This document shows positions 9,030-17,868 of a stretch of DNA of 64,000 nt, in pieces. The notes beneath the pieces are model-generated. The model saw nothing but the letters and a program-made list of their open reading frames with translations, was not told the origin of the DNA and made no database searches. Source of the stretch: Prochlorococcus marinus str. MIT 1214 (GTDB taxonomy: Bacteria > Cyanobacteriota > Cyanobacteriia > PCC-6307 > Cyanobiaceae); assembly GCF_027359355.1 (NCBI RefSeq), contig NZ_CP114777.1, positions 1,488,001 through 1,552,000 on the forward strand. The letters run 5' to 3'. Positions within the stretch are counted from its first letter, which is position 1. Each line of letters begins with the position of its first letter. A program made the translations under genes and the position numbers.

Positions 9030-9717
9030 TTTTTTGGTCTATATCAATCATTCCTTCTAGAACTAGATTCGGAGAATAATTTATATCAATATTTGTATTT
9101 TTAAGTTCATTTAATATCAGTGGAGCATCCCCTCCGCACATCCATATTGGTAATTTTGTCTCCTCAAATATTTTTAAGATTAATCCTAATAGGCCATTTA
9201 CTGCACCTCTGACCATTGCATTTTTAGTTTCATGTTGAAATGTCTCTATTGGGATTGTATTGATGATTGGATTTTCTAAATTTAAGGCACCATTTGCCAT
9301 AGAAGACAATTGAAGTTGTAATCCAGAAATTAATTGACCTCCAGCGAATACACCTTTTTTTGTTATTTTTGTGACGCTCATGATTGTGCCTGCATCAATA
9401 ACAATTAAGTCTTGCTTTTTGCTTTTGAAAGATGATTGCTTTTTATAAGCACTCCATGAAGCTAGAGCTCTATCAATCCCTAAATTAGATGGAAGATTGA
9501 TGAGCGGAACATCATCTAAATTTATTTTTTTTGAAGGGCATAATTTAATGTTCCTAGGGACGGAACCAACGGAGGCCCAAGTGAATTGAGAATAATCCTT
9601 ATCTTTAAATTCGATGGGATTTGGCGAGGTATGAAAATATTTCCAAACTTTTTTTCTCTTGCTTGCCCAATGCCATCTTGTATTCCCAATCATTAAGTAA
9701 TTTTGTTCTGAAAACAC
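9016..9717 (-). CDS. coaX: type III pantothenate kinase
   Basis: CoaX phosphorylates pantothenate as the first step of coenzyme A synthesis. The ASKHA-fold motifs are visible: IGNTRWHW (10-17) for the first nucleotide loop, GIDRAL (81-86) with the proposed catalytic Asp83, VIDAGTIMSV (107-116), and GGQLISGLQLQ (127-137). Length (233) is slightly shorter than the usual 250-260. The acidic residue that usually precedes GNT in loop 1 is replaced by Met-Ile here, which I believe is also seen in other cyanobacterial CoaX/Baf proteins. The gene begins 3 bases after cysH ends and is probably co-transcribed with it. Its 3' end overlaps bcp. Confidence 0.88.
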   Translation of the reverse strand: MFSEQNYLMIGNTRWHWASKRKKVWKYFHTSPNPIEFKDKDYSQFTWASVGSVPRNIKLCPSKKINLDDVPLINLPSNLGIDRALASWSAYKKQSSFKSKKQDLIVIDAGTIMSVTKITKKGVFAGGQLISGLQLQLSSMANGALNLENPIINTIPIETFQHETKNAMVRGAVNGLLGLILKIFEETKLPIWMCGGDAPLILNELKNTNIDINYSPNLVLEGMIDIDQKINSI

Positions 9718-9720
9718 CAG

Positions 9721-10512
9721 CTATATTCCTTCTCCTAAAAAATTATTTTCATCAACATGAATTCCACATTCTTCACTAACCCCTCCAAATCTTGTTGATC
9801 TTCCTTTGGAATTATTATTTTCAGCTACGCTTGAATGCCAATCTCCGACCGTAGAATAGCCTTTTTCAAATAAAGGGTGTTGAGGTAAATCATTATTTTC
9901 CATGTAATAGAAAATATCTTTCTTAGTCCAGTTTAAGAGTGGTCGTAGAGTTAAACGTTCTCTGATGTAATCAATATGCGACATTGATTCTCTGTTTTTG
10001 GTTTGACCTTTACGTACTCCGCTAGCCCAACAAATAGCGTCGAGTTCTGATAAGACATTTTCTAAAGGTTCAATTTTTCGTATTTGGTGATATTTGTTTA
10101 GATCTCTTAGTTCGCCAGTTTCCCAAAGTTTTCCATGTATTGCTTCCATCCTGGCTGGCGAGATAGAGCTTTGGGCTACGATTAAATCTAATTCGAATAG
10201 TTTTGTTAGTTCTTCTGCATAGTGATAAGTTTCTTTAGGCAGATAACCAGTATCTATCCAAATTACCTTTGGTTTTTTTCTAGATTTTAAAGCCACTGTC
10301 ATATGCAGTAAAACAGCAGATTGGATTCCAAAACTGGTTGTTAAAACAAATTTCTCATCAAATTTCTCATGGGCCCATTGAAGTTGGTCCTGAGCAGCAA
10401 GTTTTTCAAGATATTTACTTGTTTCATCAATTGATTCCACCAGAAAAGGTTGAGCAAAGTTAATTGATTCTCTCAAATCACCGGTGTAATTGTCTTGGGA
10501 TTCTTTCTTCAT
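9721..10512 (-). CDS. cysH: phosphoadenylylsulfate (PAPS) reductase
   Basis: CysH reduces activated sulfate to sulfite in the assimilatory sulfate pathway. The PP-loop-type motif LTTSFGIQS is at about 57-65, the substrate-binding IDTGYLPKETYHYAEEL near 86-102, and the redox Cys in the C-terminal ECGIHV at Cys249. The CC...CxxC cysteine pairs that hold a [4Fe-4S] cluster in APS reductases are absent (the corresponding segment reads AICWASGVRKGQT). This points to a PAPS-specific, thioredoxin- or glutaredoxin-dependent enzyme. Length 263 is normal. The upstream gene is divergent with a 72-base spacer that must hold the promoter. coaX follows on the same strand after 3 bases. Confidence 0.94.
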   Translation of the reverse strand: MKKESQDNYTGDLRESINFAQPFLVESIDETSKYLEKLAAQDQLQWAHEKFDEKFVLTTSFGIQSAVLLHMTVALKSRKKPKVIWIDTGYLPKETYHYAEELTKLFELDLIVAQSSISPARMEAIHGKLWETGELRDLNKYHQIRKIEPLENVLSELDAICWASGVRKGQTKNRESMSHIDYIRERLTLRPLLNWTKKDIFYYMENNDLPQHPLFEKGYSTVGDWHSSVAENNNSKGRSTRFGGVSEECGIHVDENNFLGEGI

Positions 10513-10584
10513 ATTTGAGAGTTGAATGCCGAATCGGTCAAAGTTTGTTTAGGGTCTTTAAAAATCATCTTAAATCTAGTCCCC

Positions 10585-11787
10585 ATGGACTTGAACAATT
10601 TGAAATCTGACCCAATAGTTGTTGTAGGTGGTGGCTTCGGGGGACTGGCTACAGTTCAATCTTTGTTAGCCAAATCAGATGGAACTTCAGTGGTTTTGAT
10701 TGATGAAGGCAATAGATTTCTTTTTAAGCCATTGCTTTATGAGTTATTAAGCGGTGAGCTTCAATTATGGGAGGTGGCACCTCAGTATTCTGATTTAGCT
10801 TCAGAATTAGGATTTATTTTTTTACAAGAATGTGTAGTTGAGATTGATGAAATAGCACAAAAGTTAATTACCTCATCTGAGATTGAAATAACTTATTCTC
10901 AACTTGTCATTAGCACAGGAGTGACAACTAATTATTCCTTGCTAGAAAATTTACAAGACTATGCTTGTGGCTTTTCTAATTTAAATGACTTCCGAATAAT
11001 TAAAAAGTTAATAACTAAAATAAATAATTCTTCTGAATATACTAATCCTATAGTGATTGCTGGAGCTGGTCCAACTGGTGTTGAGCTTGCATGTAAAATT
11101 TCTGATTTAATCAAAGATCGGGTTGAAATATATTTAGTTGATAAAGGAGATAAAATTCTACCTATGTGTAAATCATTTAATAGAGAAAAAGCAATTGAAG
11201 CAATAGGTAAGAGAAATATTAGAGTTTATTTAGATTATTTTATAAAATCTGTTGATAAAACTTTTATAGAACTTTTAAGTACTGATAATCAAATAAATGA
11301 TTATATTAAAATTGATTATTCTACTTTATTATGGACTGCAGGATTAAAACCTTCAAAATCAAAATTGCTAAATCATTTTTTGAATGAAAATCAGAAGATT
11401 AAAGTAAATAAATTTATGCAAATGGATGAATATAAAAATATTTTTTTCGTTGGAGATATCACATTTTGTGAAAATGCCCCCTTCCCTTCTTCCGCTCAAG
11501 TTGCAATGCAGCAAGGTTCTTTAGTGGCTCAAAATATTATTTCTCTAAGGAAGGGAAATGAACTTAAATCATTCGAATTTGAAGATCTTGGAGAAATGTT
11601 GAGTCTTGGTATTGGTAATGCATCTATAACTGGCTATGGAATTACCTTGGCAGGACCCCTTGCATTTGAAATTAGGCGTTTTGCATATTTAATGAGAATG
11701 CCAGGGTTTCTTCTATCGTTTAAATCCTTTGGTTCATGGCTATTTAGTAAAAAAATAATTAATCGTTTATTTTCCCAATCTCCTTAG
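10585..11787 (+). CDS. type II NADH dehydrogenase-like FAD/NAD(P)-binding protein
   Basis: The product belongs to the pyridine nucleotide-disulphide oxidoreductase superfamily, NDH-2 type. These enzymes pass electrons from NAD(P)H to quinones at the membrane surface without pumping protons. It has an N-terminal FAD-binding loop VVVGGGFGGLATV, an internal NAD-binding loop IAGAGPTGVELACKI, the LWTAGLKPS stretch and the late FAD-binding FVGDITF motif. A C-terminal part with hydrophobic and basic residues could mediate membrane association. I start at the ATG at 10585 (400 residues), just before the first beta strand; a TTG at 10522 would add 21 unconserved-looking residues. In cyanobacteria NDH-2 proteins are often regarded as redox sensors (ndb genes). 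Confidence 0.85.
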   Translation: MDLNNLKSDPIVVVGGGFGGLATVQSLLAKSDGTSVVLIDEGNRFLFKPLLYELLSGELQLWEVAPQYSDLASELGFIFLQECVVEIDEIAQKLITSSEIEITYSQLVISTGVTTNYSLLENLQDYACGFSNLNDFRIIKKLITKINNSSEYTNPIVIAGAGPTGVELACKISDLIKDRVEIYLVDKGDKILPMCKSFNREKAIEAIGKRNIRVYLDYFIKSVDKTFIELLSTDNQINDYIKIDYSTLLWTAGLKPSKSKLLNHFLNENQKIKVNKFMQMDEYKNIFFVGDITFCENAPFPSSAQVAMQQGSLVAQNIISLRKGNELKSFEFEDLGEMLSLGIGNASITGYGITLAGPLAFEIRRFAYLMRMPGFLLSFKSFGSWLFSKKIINRLFSQSP

Positions 11788-11857
11788 CTCCTTTACGCAG
11801 TAGTCTTAAAATTAATACTTGGACAGATTCAGTTGAAAAGGTTATTAATTAAATAAT

Positions 11858-13675
11858 ATGAATGAGATATTAACTGTTTTTGAAAATCCAAAAGCTGTCA
11901 TAACTTTGGCAGTGTTAATTAGTGCAGTTTGTTTATTTGTAAGTAGTGCTCTGGCGCCTGAACTGACTGGACTTTTGAGTGTTGCATTATTAATGGCAAC
12001 AGGAGTTCTTTCTCCTCAAAAAGCATTGGCTGGTTTTGGAAGCCCTGCTTTGATTACATTGATGGGTTTATTTGCTGTTTCTGCTGCACTTTTTAAAAGT
12101 GGAGCTCTTGATCGTTTAAGAGAGTTAATAGCTTCTGAAAGTATTCGAACTCCGCGTAGGTTAATAGCTTTGCTTGGATTGGTTGTTGCTCCTGTGTCAG
12201 GCGTTGTTCCTAATACTCCAGTGGTAGCTTCGCTTTTACCAGTTATTGAGGCTTGGTGTGTAAAGCGAAAATTATCTCCTTCTCGTGTTTTGCTGCCACT
12301 ATCTTTCGCTACGGTTTTAGGTGGCACATTAACTCTTTTGGGGAGTTCAGTAAATTTGTTAGTGAGCGATATTAGCGATCAACTTGGCTACGGTCCTTTT
12401 GATCTTTTTACTTTTACTGCAATAGGTATACCAATATGGTTGTTTGGGACAGCATATATGTTGTTAGCTCCTCAATCTTTACTACCGGATAGAGGAAGAA
12501 TTAGCTCAGAGTATGGAGGTAGTTCGGATCAAACTGGTTATTTTACGGAGGTCACAATTCCTTCTGGTTCTGAATTGGTTGGGAATTCCTTGAGGAATAG
12601 TCGCTTACAAAGAAGATTTGATGTCGATGTTTTAGAAATACAGCGAGAGAATGAGAGTCTTTTACCACCTTTGGCTGATCGAATAATTCAATCTGGAGAT
12701 CGCTTGTTGATAAGAATTACACGCTCAGATCTTTTACGATTAAAACAAGAACATACAGTTCAATTAACTAAAGATTTAAATACTGAAAAGAATTTTTTTC
12801 TATCAAATACTGACGAGGGCCAACAAACTGTGGAGGTCCTTTTGCCAGCTGGCTCAACCTTGGCTGGCGCGAGTTTGCGAGAATTACGATTTAGGCAAAG
12901 GCATAATGCAACTGTTTTAGCTTTAAGACGAGGGCAGCAAACTGTTCAAGAAAGATTGGGCCAAGCAATTTTACGAGAGGGGGATGTACTACTTCTTCAA
13001 GCACCTAGAGATTCAATTAGAGGATTGCAAGATAGTAATGATCTACTCGTTTTAGATCAATTTGATAATGATCTACCAACTGTCACAAGAAAACCCATAG
13101 CAATTGGTATCGCCATTGCTATGTTGATTCTTCCTTCACTTACCGATTTACCTCTTGTTGCTTCGGTTTTATTGGCAGTAATTGGAATGGTTTGGGGTGG
13201 ATGCTTAAGGCCCGCAGAGGTTCAAAGATCAATTCGACTTGATGTAATTCTTTTGCTTGGATCTCTCTCTAGTTTTAGTGTCGCAATGGAAAACACAGGC
13301 CTTGCAGATGCTTTTGCGAATATTTTAATTTTTATATTGAAAGACCTATCTACTTATTCCGCTTTACTAGTAATTTTTCTCTCGACTACAATATTCACTC
13401 AATTTGTCAGTAATGCCGCTTCAGTAGCTCTTTTGGCCCCAATTGCTGTTCAACTGTCGCCAAGTATGGGTCTACCTCCTTTGGCTTTATTGATAACAGT
13501 TCTTTTTGGCGCTAGTCAATCTTTTCTTACTCCTATGGGGTACCAGACAAACCTTATGGTGTTTGGACCAGGGCGTTATCAGTTCTTAGATGTCACTAGA
13601 TATGGAGCTGGCTTGACCATCTTGATGACGTTTCTTGTTCCTGGGTTGATTTTGCTAAACTATGGCATTTCTTAA
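11858..13675 (+). CDS. SLC13/DASS-type anion transporter with two RCK_C domains
   Basis: A 605-residue inner-membrane transporter of the divalent anion:Na+ symporter (SLC13/CitM) group. N-terminal transmembrane helices include the GFGSPALITLMGLFAV segment and the NTPVVASLLPVIEAW helix. Two tandem RCK_C/TrkA_C regulatory domains follow (about 222-300, EVTIPSGSELVGNSLR, and about 315-390, EVLLPAGSTLAGASLR). A second transmembrane block ends with SNAASVALLAPIA and TPMGYQTNLMVF, the latter being the conserved C-terminal Na+/substrate motif. This arrangement matches SAC1-like putative sulfate permeases of algae and cyanobacteria. Sulfate is a plausible substrate but is not proven by sequence. It lies immediately before ktrB and ktrA. 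Confidence 0.88.
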   Translation: MNEILTVFENPKAVITLAVLISAVCLFVSSALAPELTGLLSVALLMATGVLSPQKALAGFGSPALITLMGLFAVSAALFKSGALDRLRELIASESIRTPRRLIALLGLVVAPVSGVVPNTPVVASLLPVIEAWCVKRKLSPSRVLLPLSFATVLGGTLTLLGSSVNLLVSDISDQLGYGPFDLFTFTAIGIPIWLFGTAYMLLAPQSLLPDRGRISSEYGGSSDQTGYFTEVTIPSGSELVGNSLRNSRLQRRFDVDVLEIQRENESLLPPLADRIIQSGDRLLIRITRSDLLRLKQEHTVQLTKDLNTEKNFFLSNTDEGQQTVEVLLPAGSTLAGASLRELRFRQRHNATVLALRRGQQTVQERLGQAILREGDVLLLQAPRDSIRGLQDSNDLLVLDQFDNDLPTVTRKPIAIGIAIAMLILPSLTDLPLVASVLLAVIGMVWGGCLRPAEVQRSIRLDVILLLGSLSSFSVAMENTGLADAFANILIFILKDLSTYSALLVIFLSTTIFTQFVSNAASVALLAPIAVQLSPSMGLPPLALLITVLFGASQSFLTPMGYQTNLMVFGPGRYQFLDVTRYGAGLTILMTFLVPGLILLNYGIS

Positions 13676-13766
13676 ATATGATAGATATGATTAATAATTT
13701 AGCAAAAAATCCAAAGTTTCCATTTAATTTTGATTATTTAATCTTTTCAGAATTAGTCTCCATTTA

Positions 13767-15164
13767 TTGTCGAAAAAAGTGAGTATTAGGCAAGAAACTT
13801 ATAGAAGGCTGACGGTTCCACAGTTTACAGTGGTAACTGGTTTACTTGTGATTACTTTTGGAACATTATTATTAGCTACACCTTTATGTTCTCATGCAAA
13901 TGTAGGCTTGTGGGAGGCATTCTTTACGGCAACTTCTGCTGTCACAGTTACTGGATTATCTATTATTGATATAGGACTAGATTTGACATTTTTTGGGCAA
14001 ATAATTTTAGCGATTATGTTATTAACTGGAGGCCTTGGTTTAATGGCTATTACTACATTTCTACAGGGCTTTATTGTTAGTGGAACAGAATTAAAAACAC
14101 GTCTTGATAGAGGAAAAACTCTTGATGAATTTGGAGTCGGTGGTGTGGGAAGAACTTTTAAAGGGATTGCGATTACAGCATCTATTCTTATTTTTCTTGG
14201 TGCTATTACTTTGTATTTTTTTGGCTTTAATAATATAACTAGCTCAAGTGAGAGGATCTGGGCATCGATTTTTCATAGTATATCTGCTTATAACAATGCT
14301 GGATTTAGTTTATGGTCAAACAGTTTACAAGATTATAGAAGTAATTTGGTAGTGAATTTTGTTTTAATTACTTTAATTATATTAGGTGGTTTTGGCTGGA
14401 GGGTAACTAATGATATTTGGATAAATCGTAGATCTTTAAAATTAAGAAATTTAAGTCTTCATACACGTTTAGTAATTAGATCATCTTTTATATTAATTTC
14501 TCTGGGATTCTTCGGATTGCTTTTTACTGAATCTTTAGCTAGGGGTAGTTTCTTTTCGTTAATTAATTTCGATGATCGTATTTTAACCTCTCTATTTACT
14601 TCTGTAAGTGCGCGAACTGCAGGCTTTACGAATTTACCGATATCAATTGAGAGTGTCTCTGACTCTGGTCTTCTATTGTTAATGTTTCTTATGTTTATTG
14701 GGGCTAGTCCAGGTGGTACTGGAGGCGGAATTAAGACAACAACTATTGCGGCATTAATGGCGGCTACAAGAGCAACTTTACGTGGTCAAAATGAAATTAT
14801 TATTCGGAATCGGCAGATATCTGACAAAGTAATTCTGAAAGCTGTAGGTATTACTGTTGGTTCATTTTTATTTGTATTAATTATGGCTTTATTATTGAGT
14901 TTGAGTAATGGTTTCAATAGCGGAGAGAATTTTTCATTTTTAGAAATGCTTTTCACTTGTATTTCTGCTTTTGCAACTGTAGGTTTCGATCTTGGCGTTA
15001 TCTCTAAGCTCGGACATGTAGGTCAATTAATTCTAATTATTGGAATGTTTGTTGGAAGACTGGGAATCCTTTTATTCTTGAGCGCTGTATGGCAAGCTCT
15101 TAATAAAAGCAAGCTTCAAAATCGCAATCGAATTGGCTATCCGAGGGAGGATCTTTATGTTTGA
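13767..15164 (+). CDS. ktrB: Ktr/Trk-type K+ uptake channel subunit KtrB
   Basis: KtrB is the membrane pore of the Na+-dependent potassium uptake system. The 465 residues show the four-fold M1-P-M2 pattern. Four pore loops each carry the filter glycine: TAVTVTGLS-type near residue 50-60, SAYNNAGFS, SARTAGFTN and FATVGFDLG. The glycine-rich GASPGGTGGGIKTTT loop behind the third pore is also typical. The start is TTG at 13767 (MSKKVSIRQ); a GTG four codons later is possible. The regulatory subunit ktrA begins 12 bases after the stop, so the two form an operon, possibly with the preceding SLC13 gene (91-base gap). Confidence 0.93.
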   Translation: MSKKVSIRQETYRRLTVPQFTVVTGLLVITFGTLLLATPLCSHANVGLWEAFFTATSAVTVTGLSIIDIGLDLTFFGQIILAIMLLTGGLGLMAITTFLQGFIVSGTELKTRLDRGKTLDEFGVGGVGRTFKGIAITASILIFLGAITLYFFGFNNITSSSERIWASIFHSISAYNNAGFSLWSNSLQDYRSNLVVNFVLITLIILGGFGWRVTNDIWINRRSLKLRNLSLHTRLVIRSSFILISLGFFGLLFTESLARGSFFSLINFDDRILTSLFTSVSARTAGFTNLPISIESVSDSGLLLLMFLMFIGASPGGTGGGIKTTTIAALMAATRATLRGQNEIIIRNRQISDKVILKAVGITVGSFLFVLIMALLLSLSNGFNSGENFSFLEMLFTCISAFATVGFDLGVISKLGHVGQLILIIGMFVGRLGILLFLSAVWQALNKSKLQNRNRIGYPREDLYV

Positions 15165-15176
15165 GGAGGACAAATC

Positions 15177-15881
15177 ATGAGTGATTGGTGGCAATGGTCT
15201 CCCATAAAAGCAAACCAGAAACTTGGGTTTGCTGTAGTTGGAATTGGTCGTTTTGGAAGTGCGGTATGTAGAGAACTATTGAGAAATGGTGCTGATGTTT
15301 TGGCTGTTGATTTCTCAGAGAAGGCCATAGAGGAATTACGTCAACTTGAACCAACAATTGAAGCTAGGGTGGTTGACTCTACGGATGAAGAGTCTATGAA
15401 AGAGGCAGGTGTTCTTGAAATGGGGACTGTAGTGGTAGGCATTAGTGAGCCAATTGAGGCAAGTATTACGACAACTCTTATTGCTAAAGACACAGAGGGA
15501 AGTTTAGTGAAGCAGGTTATTGCTAGAGCAACAAGTGATCTGCATGAAAAAATGCTGAAAAGGGTTGGTGCTGATCGGGTGGTATTCCCTTCGAGAATGC
15601 AAGGAGAAAGATTGGGTTTGGAATTAGTTAGACCTAATTTGATTGAAAGATTAGAACTCGATGATAAAACCGGAATTGATGAGATTAAAGTTCCTGAGGT
15701 ATTTGTAGGCCGTTCTTTAAGAGATTTGAATCTTAGAAAAAATTATTTTGTTAACGTTTTAGCTGCTGGTCCTGCTCAACTACTGACGGTCAATCCTCCA
15801 GCTAAATATATTTTAGAAAAAGATCATGTACTTGTAGTTATGGGCTCAATGGAAGATCTTCAAAAGTTGCCACAAAATTAA
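15177..15881 (+). CDS. ktrA: Ktr/Trk K+ uptake regulatory subunit KtrA
   Basis: A soluble RCK subunit that gates the KtrB channel in response to bound nucleotide. The N-terminal Rossmann domain has the glycine-rich loop VVGIGRFGSAV (20-30) and the acidic strand end LAVDFSEKAIEEL. The RCK_C domain occupies about residues 150-230 (IDEIKVPEVFVGRSLRDLN). Length 234 is typical. It follows ktrB closely and is followed after 3 bases by anmK on the same strand, so all three may share a transcript. Confidence 0.94.
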   Translation: MSDWWQWSPIKANQKLGFAVVGIGRFGSAVCRELLRNGADVLAVDFSEKAIEELRQLEPTIEARVVDSTDEESMKEAGVLEMGTVVVGISEPIEASITTTLIAKDTEGSLVKQVIARATSDLHEKMLKRVGADRVVFPSRMQGERLGLELVRPNLIERLELDDKTGIDEIKVPEVFVGRSLRDLNLRKNYFVNVLAAGPAQLLTVNPPAKYILEKDHVLVVMGSMEDLQKLPQN

Positions 15882-15884
15882 TCC

Positions 15885-17021
15885 ATGCGTGTCTTGGGTT
15901 TGATGAGTGGTACTAGTGCTGATGGAATAGATGCAGTTTTGGTTGATTTTAAAGGTGATCCTTCAAAGCCAAAATGGAAAATTTTAAATACATGTTCATG
16001 TCAATATCCTTCCTCAACAAGAAAAAAAATAATACAAGTTGGACAAGGATTAAAAATTAGCAGCAAAAATTGGCTTGAGTTGGCTGAGGAAATTACGGAA
16101 CTAAATGCTTTTGCTGCAAGGAAGTGTGATCCTGAATCATCTGCAGAAGTTGTTGGATGTCACGGCCAAACTTTATTTCATAGAAGTGTAGAACGATCTA
16201 AAAGAGGAGGAAGTCTTCAAATCCTTTTAGGACCTTTACTTGCAAATATTTTAGATCAAATCGTCATTTATGATTTTAGATCAAAGGATATTGCTGCAGG
16301 TGGTCATGGTGCCCCTTTAGTAGCGTTAGTCGATGAAGCCTTGGTTGGAAGGCTTCATGGATGGAGAGGAGTCCTCAACCTTGGTGGAATTGCGAATCTT
16401 ACAATTATCCCACCTAAAACTGGAATTGATAAAACCTCTGAATGCTTAGGCTGGGATTGCGGACCGGCTAACTCTTTAATTGATCTAGCTATTACAGAAA
16501 GTACTCAGTCATCTTTAACTTTTGATCAGGATGGATCAGTAGCATCTCTAGGGGAACCCAACTTAGGCATCATCGAAAAGTGGTTGAAGGAACCTTTTTT
16601 TCATCTAGAACCTCCACGATCTACAGGTAGAGAGCAATTCGGTTTCCAAGATTTACAAAAAAGGAAACAGGAATTAGGTGATATATCAAAAGAAGATTTA
16701 ATTTCAACATTAACTACATTTACTGCATCAATAATCTCTCAAGATTTAGATAATATTTTTAGGCTTAAAAGTATACGTTTAATTGAGCTTTTGGTTGCTG
16801 GAGGTGGAACGAAAAATTTATTTTTAATGAGGCAACTACAGAAAGAATGTTGTGGTGTTCATATCCGTGAAATAAATGAAATTGGTATTCCATCAAAATA
16901 TAGAGAGGCACTCGTTTTTGCAACTTTATCTTGGTGGAACTTTATAGGTAAAAAAGTTAATCCGAAGTACATTACAGGAGCAAATAAATCTATTTTATAT
17001 GGAGTAAGAGTTGATCCTTGA
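15885..17021 (+). CDS. anmK: anhydro-N-acetylmuramic acid kinase
   Basis: AnmK opens and phosphorylates 1,6-anhydro-MurNAc released during peptidoglycan turnover, giving MurNAc-6-phosphate. The 378 residues start with the family hallmark [15 protein letters not shown]. Other motifs are [47 protein letters not shown] and the VAGGGTKN loop. Length is as expected. It starts 3 bases after ktrA, so co-transcription is likely although the functions are unrelated. A NagZ-like GH3 enzyme elsewhere in the window (39786-41420) could supply its substrate. Confidence 0.95.
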   Translation: MRVLGLMSGTSADGIDAVLVDFKGDPSKPKWKILNTCSCQYPSSTRKKIIQVGQGLKISSKNWLELAEEITELNAFAARKCDPESSAEVVGCHGQTLFHRSVERSKRGGSLQILLGPLLANILDQIVIYDFRSKDIAAGGHGAPLVALVDEALVGRLHGWRGVLNLGGIANLTIIPPKTGIDKTSECLGWDCGPANSLIDLAITESTQSSLTFDQDGSVASLGEPNLGIIEKWLKEPFFHLEPPRSTGREQFGFQDLQKRKQELGDISKEDLISTLTTFTASIISQDLDNIFRLKSIRLIELLVAGGGTKNLFLMRQLQKECCGVHIREINEIGIPSKYREALVFATLSWWNFIGKKVNPKYITGANKSILYGVRVDP

Positions 17022-17039
17022 TTTTAATTGATTTAATAG

Positions 17040-17342
17040 TTAATTTCTTTTGAATTTTAATCTTTTTGGAATACCTTTTAATCTTTGTGTTTTTTGTTTT
17101 TCTAATGCCTTTATAAAATTTTGTGTCTTAGCTTTTTTTGTTTCTATTTCTTTAGATGCTGAACCTTCTCTCAATTCGTGATTCTTGATTCCTTCTTGAA
17201 TTAAAACTTTGGCCATATTGCTAACTGTTCGAGATTCTGTTTCTGCTAGTTCTGACAATCTTTCACATAAATCCTCTGGTAGGACAACTTGTATGCGAGG
17301 CGATTTTTGTTTCCCGTTAGACGAGTTTTGACGAGTAGCCAT
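17040..17342 (-). CDS. ribbon-helix-helix (CopG/Arc-like) DNA-binding protein
   Basis: A 100-residue basic protein whose residues 16-55 fit a ribbon-helix-helix fold: a beta strand RIQVVLPE, helix A DLCERLSELAETES, the turn RTVSN and helix B MAKVLIQEGIKNH. The tails are Lys/Arg-rich (KAKTQNFIKALEKQKTQR). Such proteins bind DNA as dimers and commonly regulate their own promoter. It is transcribed divergently from the gene at 17479, and the 136-base spacer holds palindromes that would suit it as operators. It could equally be the antitoxin-like half of a lost pair, but no toxin gene is adjacent. Confidence 0.8.
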   Translation of the reverse strand: MATRQNSSNGKQKSPRIQVVLPEDLCERLSELAETESRTVSNMAKVLIQEGIKNHELREGSASKEIETKKAKTQNFIKALEKQKTQRLKGIPKRLKFKRN

Positions 17343-17370
17343 GCCTACAAAGAACTACCAAGTAGTAAAT

Positions 17371-17380
17371 AGTGTACACT
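17371..17380. promoter_or_regulatory. 10-base palindrome, candidate operator
   Basis: AGTGTACACT is a perfect palindrome lying 29 bases upstream of the RHH gene start, in the spacer it shares with the divergent gene at 17479. A second short inverted repeat, ACTACCAAGTAGT, lies just beside it on the left. Placement suggests an operator for the adjacent regulator; binding is inference. Confidence 0.45.
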
Positions 17381-17381
17381 T

Positions 17382-17408
17382 ATACGCAAGGGTAGTATCC
17401 TTGTGTAT
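17382..17408. promoter_or_regulatory. interrupted inverted repeat, candidate operator
   Basis: ATACGCAAGG (17382-17391) and CCTTGTGTAT (17399-17408) are reverse complements except for one base. They are separated by 7 bases (GTAGTAT). The element sits next to the perfect palindrome at 17371-17380, in the same divergent spacer. It could be an operator or a transcript hairpin; no T-run follows, so it is not a terminator. Confidence 0.45.
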
Positions 17409-17478
17409 GATGCTTACTAATCTGGCCAGTTTGCCTTATCAACCTTTATTTAAATTTTTTATTTAAAAGGAGTATTTC

Positions 17479-17835
17479 ATGTCTAAGCCATCTCTTCCTC
17501 AAACATCTCAACCTCTTTCTGCAAATGTTGTTGCCGACAAAACAACTGTAAAACGACAAAGAAGAAAAAGTCGTGGTAATGGTAAGAATGGAGATGTTCT
17601 AATTTCTGCTGTTGTCAGCTCTTATTTATTGACTCATTTACACCATGTTTTGCAAAGAGCAGAATATGGGGCTAGTCAAGAAGGAAGATCTTCTCATGCT
17701 GCAAACTTTGCCCAACTCCGTAAAGTCCTTTGCATGGATGCTAGAAGCATGAAGGATGCTTCTGCTTTAGGTTTGAAAGAAAGCGATTTAGATATGTGCA
17801 ATGAATCTGCCTGTTTCGAGACAAAAGCTGCATAA
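17479..17835 (+). CDS. conserved-type hypothetical protein with basic N-terminus, 118 aa
   Basis: I do not recognise this family. The first 45 residues are polar and unstructured-looking, with a strongly basic patch (KRQRRKSRGNGKNG). A helical domain follows (DVLISAVVSSYLLTHLHHVLQRAEYGASQEG) and a C-terminal part with four cysteines (VLCMDARS, DMCNESACF). A clear Shine-Dalgarno AAGGAG lies 6 bases before the ATG. The gene is divergent from the RHH regulator and 33 bases upstream of a Nif11-like gene. The basic tail suggests nucleic-acid or membrane-phosphate binding, which is only a guess. Confidence 0.75.
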   Translation: MSKPSLPQTSQPLSANVVADKTTVKRQRRKSRGNGKNGDVLISAVVSSYLLTHLHHVLQRAEYGASQEGRSSHAANFAQLRKVLCMDARSMKDASALGLKESDLDMCNESACFETKAA

Positions 17836-17868
17836 TTGAATATTCTTTAATTAGTCAATACTTTTCTC

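Noticed and set aside
12016-12327. Open frame on the minus strand inside the SLC13-type transporter gene
   Set aside because: It lies wholly within a well-supported gene in antisense and its product looks like shadow coding without any family features.
17040-17342. RHH protein as the antitoxin of a toxin-antitoxin pair
   Set aside because: No small toxin-like gene lies next to it on the same strand; the neighbours are anmK and a divergent gene.
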